Origin: CAYMAX01 sp964388595
GTDB taxonomy: Bacteria > Bacteroidota > Bacteroidia > Bacteroidales > UBA932
Direction: 5' to 3'
Length of the DNA: 14,679 bases
Assembly: GCA_964388595.1 (NCBI GenBank)
Contig: CAYMAX010000034.1
Span: forward strand, 1 to 14,679
Of this stretch, positions 1 to 4,882 are shown in pieces. Position 1 is the stretch's first letter; each line of letters starts with the position of its first letter. The notes beneath the pieces were generated by a model. The model was given only the letters and a program-made list of their open reading frames with translations. It was not told the DNA's origin and did not search any database. Position numbers and translations under genes: made by a program.

Positions 1-451
1 CCTTCCTGAAAGATTCGAACTCGAATATACCGGTGCCGATGATAAGAAATATCGTCCTGTGATGATACACAGAGCACCTTTTGGCTCTATGGAAAGATTT
101 GTAGCAGTACTTATTGAGCATACCGGCGGGAAATTCCCATTGTGGCTTACTCCCGATCAGGCTGTCATACTTCCGATAAGCGAAAAATACAACGATTATT
201 CAAAAAAAGTTTGCGAAATGCTTAATAATTACGATATTCGCGCCTCCATTGATGACCGTAACGAGACTATCGGTAAGAAGATAAGAGAGAATGAATTGAA
301 ACGAATTCCTTTCCTTCTGGTAGTGGGTGAGAAAGAGGAGAGTGCACAGATGGTATCGGTTCGACGTCAGGGAGAAGGTGACCAGGGTTCGATGAGCGTA
401 GAGGCTTTCGCAACTATGGTCAATGATGAAGTTAAAAAAATGACTAATTAA
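1..451 (+). CDS. thrS: Threonyl-tRNA synthetase, C-terminal part (5' end outside window)
   Basis: Charges tRNA-Thr with threonine in the cytoplasm (class II synthetase). Only the last 149 residues are present, in the frame starting at base 2; the window opens inside the gene. Visible first is the end of the catalytic domain with class II motif 3: GSMER supplies the ATP-binding arginine and FPLWLTPDQ follows. Next is the HGTP-type anticodon-binding domain, from about LPISEKYNDY to the end, with the family motif IDDRNETIGKKIRENE and a VSVRRQG segment near the C-terminus. The stop is TAA at 449-451. infC follows after 17 nt, and thrS-infC-rpmI-rplT is the classic order. The start codon, the TGS and editing domains and any thrS leader lie upstream and cannot be assessed. 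Confidence 0.96.
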   Translation, partial: LPERFELEYTGADDKKYRPVMIHRAPFGSMERFVAVLIEHTGGKFPLWLTPDQAVILPISEKYNDYSKKVCEMLNNYDIRASIDDRNETIGKKIRENELKRIPFLLVVGEKEESAQMVSVRRQGEGDQGSMSVEAFATMVNDEVKKMTN

Positions 452-454
452 AAT

Positions 455-460
455 AGGAGG
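455..460 (+). promoter_or_regulatory. Strong Shine-Dalgarno sequence for infC
   Basis: An exact AGGAGG lies in the 17-nt gap after thrS, 8 nt before the ATC at 469. It decides the infC start, because no ATG, GTG or TTG in frame lies near it. It stands out: it is the only exact AGGAGG at a gene start in the window, and Bacteroidota ribosomes are known to make little use of Shine-Dalgarno pairing. Confidence 0.8.
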
Positions 461-468
461 AACATTTT

Positions 469-1089
469 ATCGCAACACCTAACAAAAAACGCCCTTATAC
501 AGGTGCTCCAAAGCCTTATCGTCCTAAACCTGTCAACGCAACCCCGTATGGTCGTGGTCCGCGTCCGCAGCATAGAGAAGATGGCCCCAAGATTAACGAA
601 GAGATTACCTCTCCTCGCGTAAGACTGGTAGGAGAGAATATACCCGAAGCGGGTATCTTCCCTATCTCTGAAGCTATTAAAAAGGCTGACGAATTGGGTC
701 TTGATCTGGTAGAGATTTCTGACAAGACAGACCCACCGGTCTGCAAGATAATTGATTATCAGAAGTTCATCTATCAGCAGAAAAAGAAAGCCAAAGAGAT
801 GAAGTCCAACGCGACCAAAGTGGTGATCAAAGAGATTAGATTTGGCCCCAATACAGATGAGCATGATTTCCAGTTTAAGCTCAAACACGCCAAAAGTTTC
901 CTTGAGGAAGGGTCAAAAGTGAAGTCCTACGTCTTCTTCAGAGGGCGTTCGATACTTTTCTCTGAGCAGGGAGAGAAACTTCTCCTTCGATTTGCTCTCG
1001 AACTTGAGGACTACGGAAAGGCAGAGCAGATGCCAAAATTGGAAGGTAAGAGGATGATAATGATGATTGCTCCAGTAAAAAAGAAATAA
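469..1089 (+). CDS. infC: Translation initiation factor IF-3, AUC start codon
   Basis: IF3 binds the 30S subunit, blocks premature 50S joining and discriminates against wrong start codons. From the ATC at 469 the product is 206 aa. Residues 1-40 are a basic, Pro/Tyr/Arg-rich tail (KRPYTGAPKPYRPKP). The IF3 N-domain runs from about residue 41 (KINEEITSPRVRLVGEN) through DLVEISDKTDPPVCKIIDY. A Lys-rich linker (QQKKKAKEMK) follows, then the C-domain from about 116 (VVIKEIRFGPNTDEHDF, GRSILF). The usual length is about 170-180 aa, so the excess is the tail. The start is chosen from AGGAGG at 455-460. The first in-frame TTG, at 694, would delete most of the N-domain. infC is known in E. coli to use a rare AUU start for autocontrol; AUC here is the analogous choice (inference). 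Confidence 0.9.
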   Translation: MATPNKKRPYTGAPKPYRPKPVNATPYGRGPRPQHREDGPKINEEITSPRVRLVGENIPEAGIFPISEAIKKADELGLDLVEISDKTDPPVCKIIDYQKFIYQQKKKAKEMKSNATKVVIKEIRFGPNTDEHDFQFKLKHAKSFLEEGSKVKSYVFFRGRSILFSEQGEKLLLRFALELEDYGKAEQMPKLEGKRMIMMIAPVKKK

Positions 1090-1113
1090 CTGTTTAACTA
1101 AATTTTTATAACA

Positions 1114-1308
1114 ATGCCCAAAATTAAAACCAACTCCGCAGCCAAAAAACGCTTTGTGCTCACCGGGACTGGAAAAGTGAAGAGAAGACACGCTTATCAC
1201 AGCCACATTCTCACCAAAAAGACGACTAAACAGAAAAGAAATCTTAATAGCGTAGTTATCGTTGATGGCTGCGATAATAAGAGAGTAAAAGAAATGATAG
1301 TCATCTAA
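1114..1308 (+). CDS. rpmI: 50S ribosomal protein L35 (bL35)
   Basis: Structural protein of the large ribosomal subunit. The 64-aa product is very basic and matches the bL35 family from its first residues (MPKIKTNSAAKKRF, then TGTGKVKRRHAYHSHILTKK). Length is normal. The start is the ATG at 1114, 24 nt after infC. The bases before it are A/T-rich (aatttttataaca) with no Shine-Dalgarno, as expected for Bacteroidota. It sits in the conserved infC-rpmI-rplT order, so IF3, L35 and L20 are probably made from one transcript. An 84-nt structured gap separates it from rplT. Confidence 0.96.
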   Translation: MPKIKTNSAAKKRFVLTGTGKVKRRHAYHSHILTKKTTKQKRNLNSVVIVDGCDNKRVKEMIVI

Positions 1309-1327
1309 GTTCATTTATTGTTTAACT

Positions 1328-1376
1328 GAATGCACAGCAGAAAAAGACTCTCGTCATGGGGAGGGCGCTGACATTC
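1328..1376 (+). promoter_or_regulatory. Predicted structured RNA in the rpmI-rplT gap, candidate L20 leader
   Basis: The gap can fold into a three-part hairpin. GAATG (1328-1332) pairs with CATTC (1372-1376). After a small internal loop, CAGC (1335-1338) pairs with GCTG (1367-1370). CTCTC (1348-1352) pairs with GAGGG (1361-1365), including one G-U, and closes an 8-nt loop. L20 is known to repress its own operon through mRNA structures in E. coli and Firmicutes, so the position just before rplT suggests the same here (inference). The pairing was done by eye. There is no run of U after the stem, so it is not a simple terminator. Confidence 0.45.
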
Positions 1377-1392
1377 TTAAAACCAAAAAAGT

Positions 1393-1737
1393 ATGCCAAG
1401 ATCAGTAAATTCTGTCGCTTCAAGAGCGCGACGTAAAAAAATTCTCAAAGAGACCCGCGGTAATTTTCTGGAACGTAAAAACGTCTGGACAGTAGCAAAG
1501 AATACCTATGAAAAAGGTTTGACTTATGCTTTTCGTGACCGCAAAACCAAAAAACGCAATTTCCGTTCACTTTGGATTACCCGTATCAATGCTGCTGCTC
1601 GTGAGCAGGGTATGAGTTATTCTCAGTTTATGGGTGCACTTTCCAAGAACAATGTCGGTCTCAACCGCAAAGTTCTTGCAGACCTCGCTGTAAACAATCC
1701 TCAGGCTTTCGAAGAGATTGTAAAGTCTGTCAAATAA
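1393..1737 (+). CDS. rplT: 50S ribosomal protein L20 (bL20)
   Basis: Binds 23S rRNA early in assembly of the large subunit and, in studied bacteria, also binds its own mRNA to repress translation. The 114-aa product matches bL20 throughout: MPRSVNSVASRARRKKILKE at the N-terminus, then ERKNVWTVAKNTYEKGLTYAFRDRK, then a globular C-terminal half (NFRSLWITRINAAAREQGMSYS and LNRKVLADLAVNNP). Length is typical. The ATG at 1393 follows an A-rich stretch (aaccaaaaaagt) with no close Shine-Dalgarno. The preceding gap holds a predicted hairpin. lepB begins 12 nt after the stop, so the two genes are probably co-transcribed. Confidence 0.96.
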   Translation: MPRSVNSVASRARRKKILKETRGNFLERKNVWTVAKNTYEKGLTYAFRDRKTKKRNFRSLWITRINAAAREQGMSYSQFMGALSKNNVGLNRKVLADLAVNNPQAFEEIVKSVK

Positions 1738-1749
1738 GAAGGTCGTTAA

Positions 1750-3093
1750 GTGAAGAAGTTTCTTCAAAATAGGTGGTTCAAGTTTGGATTCTGGGCTCTG
1801 CTCTACATCTTGTGGGTAATATGGCTCGAGAATTACTGGTGGTTCTTCGGATTGCCGGTGGTTTTCGATATTTTCATTACCAAGAAGGTGAAGTGGGCCT
1901 TTTGGAAGAAGAATTATAAAGAGGGGGAGAAGCACAATATCTGGCTCGATTGGCTTGATGCCATTATCTTCGCCGTCATTGTGGTCTCTTTTATCAATAT
2001 ATTTTTCATCCAATCGTACACTATCCCTACTTCCTCTATGGAAAAAACCCTTATGACCGGGGACTACCTGTTTGTAAGCAAACTTTCTTATGGTCCGAAA
2101 ATGCTTCAAAGACCACTTTCTTTCCCTTTTGTCCACAACACTATGCCTATTGGCGGAGGTAAATCCTACTCAGATCTTATTAAATGTAAATATAGAAGAT
2201 TGGCTGGTTTTTCACACGTTAAGAAAGGTGATAGAGTAGTGTTCGGTTTTCCTCATGGTGACACAGTGCTAAAGGCAGCTCCTTCCGATGATTATTACAC
2301 ACATGTAAGAATGAACGGCAGGGCGTATACCATTAAGACATTCGGTCCCCTCATCGACAGACCTGTGGATAAAAAGGATAATTATGTGAAAAGATGTGTC
2401 GCTGTCGCAGGCGATACTCTCGCAGTGATAGATGGTCAAGTATATGTCAACGGTGAGGCCCAGAAGAACTACCCTGGTATGCAGATGACTTATTCTGTGA
2501 TTACCAATGGGTCTGCCATCAATCGTAAGATTCTCGAAAGTTTGGATATCAATCCGGAAGAATTCTGGTTTGACACCACTCTACCGGGATATGTCAATAC
2601 TCCACTTACCCAGGAAGCTTTAGAGAAAATCTCCAAAGTCGGCAATGTGGTAAAAGTGGTTCGCAACAACGATGTCTATCCTCCCGATTATCCCGATTCT
2701 CCCCAAATGCTCTTTCCATTTGACGAGTCATTTAAGTGGTCGAGAGATAATTACGGACCGATATACATTCCTGCAAAAGGTGACACTATTGACATTACTG
2801 TTAAGAATCTTCCTTTGTATGAGAGGATTATTACCAATTATGAAGGTAACTCATTGAAAGTCACAAGAGACAGCATTTTTATTAACGGACTTTATGCCAC
2901 TAAATATACTTTCACCCAGGATTATTATTTCATGATGGGAGATAATAGACACAATTCTCTTGATTCGAGATATTGGGGTTTTGTCCCTGAAGATCACATA
3001 GTAGGTAAGCCTCGGGTGATATGGTTCTCCAAAGACAGACACAAATCATTTCCAGCCAATATCAGATGGAAACGATTTTTTAGGTTTGTATAA
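1750..3093 (+). CDS. lepB: Signal peptidase I, long Bacteroidota form
   Basis: Membrane serine protease that cleaves signal peptides from exported proteins. 447 aa. Hydrophobic segments lie near residues 13-41 and 68-88, ahead of the catalytic part. The Ser box is PTSSMEKTL with nucleophile Ser96. The Lys box is NYVKRCVAVAGD with general base Lys214. The GDNRHNSLDSRYWG box lies at 397-410. Compared with E. coli LepB, both the Ser-Lys spacing (118 versus about 55) and the Lys-GDNR spacing (183 versus about 127) are enlarged, so the periplasmic domain carries insertions; segments 130-205 and 240-340 look least conserved. The start is GTG at 1750, directly after an in-frame TAA and 7 nt after an SD-like AGAAGG (1737-1742). 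Its place just behind rplT links export capacity to ribosomal protein transcription. Confidence 0.93.
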   Translation: MKKFLQNRWFKFGFWALLYILWVIWLENYWWFFGLPVVFDIFITKKVKWAFWKKNYKEGEKHNIWLDWLDAIIFAVIVVSFINIFFIQSYTIPTSSMEKTLMTGDYLFVSKLSYGPKMLQRPLSFPFVHNTMPIGGGKSYSDLIKCKYRRLAGFSHVKKGDRVVFGFPHGDTVLKAAPSDDYYTHVRMNGRAYTIKTFGPLIDRPVDKKDNYVKRCVAVAGDTLAVIDGQVYVNGEAQKNYPGMQMTYSVITNGSAINRKILESLDINPEEFWFDTTLPGYVNTPLTQEALEKISKVGNVVKVVRNNDVYPPDYPDSPQMLFPFDESFKWSRDNYGPIYIPAKGDTIDITVKNLPLYERIITNYEGNSLKVTRDSIFINGLYATKYTFTQDYYFMMGDNRHNSLDSRYWGFVPEDHIVGKPRVIWFSKDRHKSFPANIRWKRFFRFV

Positions 3094-3098
3094 AAAGA

Positions 3099-3130
3099 TT
3101 TGCAAAATAGATAAAAAAGAGGGATATTTG
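3099..3130 (+). promoter_or_regulatory. Candidate Bacteroides-type promoter for rpmB-rpmG-DUF4295
   Basis: TTTG at 3099-3102 fits the -33 element. After 20 nt comes GATATTTG (3123-3130), which matches the -7 consensus TAnnTTTG except for its first base. The spacing fits the known 19-21 nt. Transcription would start near 3136, leaving a leader of about 30 nt before rpmB. The box lies in the 72-nt gap after lepB, where no convincing terminator is seen, so read-through from lepB is also possible. Confidence 0.5.
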
Positions 3131-3165
3131 CACCCCCAAAAAGTAAAATATAAAAATAATATACA

Positions 3166-3408
3166 ATGGCACGAGTTTGTCAAGTAACAGGAAAGAAAAG
3201 GATAATCGGGAACAACGTTTCTCACTCCAAGCGCCACACCAAACGCGAGTTTTCTCCCAATTTGAAGACCAAGCGTTTCTGGTATGAAGAGGAAAAAAGA
3301 TTTGTTACTCTGAAAGTTTCTACTTCAGGTATCAGAACTATCAATAAAAATGGTTTGGCCGCTACTCTCAAGGCTGCTCAAGCTAAGGGTTTAATCGACT
3401 TAGTATAA
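3166..3408 (+). CDS. rpmB: 50S ribosomal protein L28 (bL28)
   Basis: Large-subunit ribosomal protein. The 80-aa product begins MARVCQVTGKKRIIGNNVSH and continues with KRHTKREFSPNLKTKRFW, the bL28 signature; the C-terminal half has STSGIRTINKNGL. Length is typical. There is a single Cys (Cys5) and no pair of CxxC motifs, so it is the zinc-independent type. The ATG at 3166 follows a purely A/T-rich leader with no Shine-Dalgarno. It is the first gene of the rpmB-rpmG-DUF4295 set and lies 9 nt before rpmG. A promoter candidate lies about 36 bases upstream. Confidence 0.96.
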   Translation: MARVCQVTGKKRIIGNNVSHSKRHTKREFSPNLKTKRFWYEEEKRFVTLKVSTSGIRTINKNGLAATLKAAQAKGLIDLV

Positions 3409-3417
3409 CTTAGGATT

Positions 3418-3606
3418 ATGGCAAAGAAAAGTAAAGGCAACAGAATTCAAGTGATTCTTGAGTGCACAGAACAAAAAGAAAGTGGTGTACCCGGTATGTC
3501 AAGGTACATTACCACTAAGAACAAAAAGAATACAGTCGATAGATTGGAACGTAAAAAATACAATCCTTACCTTCGCAGGGTCACTGTTCACAAAGAAATT
3601 AAATAA
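3418..3606 (+). CDS. rpmG: 50S ribosomal protein L33 (bL33)
   Basis: Large-subunit ribosomal protein near the E site. The 62-aa product reads MAKKSKGNRIQVILECTEQK, then SRYITTKNKKNTVDRLERKK and YNPYLRRVTVHKEIK, which is clearly bL33. Only one Cys (Cys16) is present and the CxxC pairs are missing, so like the neighbouring L28 it is the zinc-free form. Having both zinc-free forms together is common where zinc limitation does not call for swapping paralogues. It starts 9 nt after rpmB and lies 20 nt ahead of the DUF4295 gene; all three should be one transcript. Confidence 0.96.
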   Translation: MAKKSKGNRIQVILECTEQKESGVPGMSRYITTKNKKNTVDRLERKKYNPYLRRVTVHKEIK

Positions 3607-3626
3607 CTCATTAATAATTATTCACA

Positions 3627-3788
3627 ATGGCAAAGAAAGCAGTTGCAACATTTAGTGGGGACAAATCCGCCAAAAGAACTTTTGTCAAATGCATTCGCAT
3701 GGATAAATCAGAACGTTCAGGCGCATACCTTTTCAAAGAGGAGTTAGTTCCTATTGATCATACTAAAGAATTCTTTGAGAAGAAATAA
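3627..3788 (+). CDS. DUF4295 small protein, probable Bacteroidota-specific ribosomal protein
   Basis: A 53-aa basic protein starting MAKKAVATFSGDKSAKRTFV, with a middle SGAYLFKEELVP and a Lys-rich end (EFFEKK). This matches what I know of DUF4295, a family that follows rpmB-rpmG in Bacteroidota. From memory, and with moderate certainty, a small protein of this type was seen in the Flavobacterium johnsoniae ribosome structure and named bL38. The gene context (two 50S proteins upstream and a strong terminator straight after) agrees with a structural ribosomal role. The ATG at 3627 lies in an A/T-rich gap (attcaca) without a Shine-Dalgarno; the stop is TAA at 3786-3788. The gene is short enough to be missed by automatic callers. 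Confidence 0.88.
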   Translation: MAKKAVATFSGDKSAKRTFVKCIRMDKSERSGAYLFKEELVPIDHTKEFFEKK

Positions 3789-3807
3789 TCTTTAATGAAA
3801 AAGTTTT

Positions 3808-3840
3808 AAAAGAGTGGCTTTTTTAAAGTCACTCTTTTTT
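3808..3840 (+). terminator. Strong intrinsic terminator after the L28-L33-DUF4295 set
   Basis: A 14-bp stem with a 3-nt loop: the left arm 3808-3821 pairs with 3825-3838 (one G-U pair), and the core GAGTG pairs with CACTC. The right arm runs straight into a T tract ending at 3840. Because the left arm starts with A residues, the hairpin could also terminate transcription from the opposite strand, but no gene needs that here. It separates the ribosomal protein set from ftsY. Confidence 0.88.
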
Positions 3841-3890
3841 CATTTATTCACCAAGGATATCTAATTGATGACTTATTCTAAGTATTTTGT

Positions 3891-3898
3891 TATTTTTG
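3891..3898 (+). promoter_or_regulatory. -7 box of the ftsY-pheT promoter
   Basis: TATTTTTG is an exact match to the Bacteroides -7 consensus TAnnTTTG. It lies 17 nt before the ftsY ATG and just after the preceding terminator, which is where a new promoter is expected. The start site would be near 3905, giving a leader of only about 11 nt. No clear TTTG lies at the right distance for the -33 element; the nearest is ATTG at 3864-3867, with a gap of 23. Confidence 0.6.
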
Positions 3899-3915
3899 CA
3901 GGTTAAAAGTATTGT

Positions 3916-4881
3916 ATGGGATTTTTCTGGAAAAAAAATAAGAGTGAAGAAGAGGCCAGGCAGGAGAATGAATCTCTGCGTCAGGGCTTGAATAAGACCA
4001 AGTCAGGTATTTTTGAAAAATTGTCTCGTGCCATCATAGGCAAATCAAAGATTGATGATGAGGTGTTGGATAGCATAGAAGATGCTCTTATCGCTTCTGA
4101 TATTGGAGTAGACACTACTTTGAAAATCATTGACCTTCTCGAAGAGAGGGTGGCCAAAGACAAGTTTATGAATACCGAAGAATTGAATCGGATTCTTCGC
4201 GAGGAGATAGCTTCTCTTTTGGATGCTAATGACAGTTTCAACAGTGCTGCCCCATTTGATTTTTCCAAAAAACCTTATGTCATCTTGGTAGTTGGCGTCA
4301 ATGGTGTTGGTAAGACCACGACCATTGGCAAGCTTGCTGCCCGTCTCAAATCAGAGGGCAAAAGTGTCATGCTCGGTGCAGCAGATACATTCAGAGCAGC
4401 TGCCGTGGAACAACTCACTATTTGGAGTGAAAGAGCACAAGTGCCCATTGTCAAACAGCAGATGGGGGCAGACCCCGCTTCTGTAGCTTATGATACTGTC
4501 TCCTCCGCTGTTGCCCAGAATATTGATGTGGTGCTGATAGATACTGCCGGAAGACTTCACAACAAAGTCAACTTGATGAATGAGCTTACGAAGATTCGCA
4601 ATGTCATTCGTAAAGTTATTCCTGATGCCCCTCACGAAGTTCTATTGGTGTTGGATGGTTCTACCGGACAAAATGCCTTCGTACAGGCTCAGGAGTTTAC
4701 CAAAGCCACTGATGTCACTTCCCTCGCTGTGACCAAACTTGATGGGACTGCCAAAGGTGGAGTGGTAATAGGCATTGCTGACCAGTTCCATATTCCGGTG
4801 AAGTTAATCGGAGTGGGAGAGAAGATAGAAGATCTTCAAATATTTGATAAAAAGAGTTTTATAGATTCATTATTCGATTAA
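3916..4881 (+). CDS. ftsY: Signal recognition particle receptor FtsY
   Basis: GTPase that receives SRP-ribosome complexes at the inner membrane and hands nascent membrane proteins to the Sec channel. 321 aa. A short charged N-terminus (residues 1-25) and a helical N-domain (about 30-110) precede the GTPase domain. Its motifs are complete: P-loop GVNGVGKTTT 127-136, the SRP-GTPase insertion motif DTFRAAAVEQL 157-167, DTAGR 209-213, TKLDG 273-277 and closing GVGEKIEDLQIF 299-310. The acidic A-domain of E. coli FtsY is absent, as in many bacteria. A -7 box lies 17 nt upstream. pheT begins one base after the stop, so the two are almost certainly co-transcribed. Confidence 0.97.
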   Translation: MGFFWKKNKSEEEARQENESLRQGLNKTKSGIFEKLSRAIIGKSKIDDEVLDSIEDALIASDIGVDTTLKIIDLLEERVAKDKFMNTEELNRILREEIASLLDANDSFNSAAPFDFSKKPYVILVVGVNGVGKTTTIGKLAARLKSEGKSVMLGAADTFRAAAVEQLTIWSERAQVPIVKQQMGADPASVAYDTVSSAVAQNIDVVLIDTAGRLHNKVNLMNELTKIRNVIRKVIPDAPHEVLLVLDGSTGQNAFVQAQEFTKATDVTSLAVTKLDGTAKGGVVIGIADQFHIPVKLIGVGEKIEDLQIFDKKSFIDSLFD

Positions 4882-4882
4882 T

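Noticed and set aside
448..888. Minus-strand open frame of 146 aa opposite infC
   Set aside because: It lies opposite a strongly conserved gene, has no recognisable motif, and its sequence is what the antisense of IF3 codons gives.
913..1314. Minus-strand open frame opposite the infC end and rpmI
   Set aside because: It spans two real genes and their gap on the other strand and shows no family motif or start signal.
1356..1436. Short plus-strand frame (ATG at 1356) overlapping the rplT start, and the GGAGG at 1360-1364 as the rplT ribosome site
   Set aside because: The 26-codon frame has no recognisable content, and GGAGG is 28 nt from the rplT ATG, too far to act as its SD; it is better explained as part of the predicted hairpin.
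1567..2136. Minus-strand open frame of 189 aa opposite rplT and lepB
   Set aside because: Antisense to two conserved genes, with a charged, low-information sequence and no promoter or neighbour.
3121..3137. GGG...CCC hairpin as a lepB terminator
   Set aside because: Only about 3 bp can form and no T run follows; the same bases fit a -7 promoter box better.
3458..3655. Plus-strand 65-aa frame overlapping rpmG
   Set aside because: Out-of-frame shadow of L33 with no family similarity.
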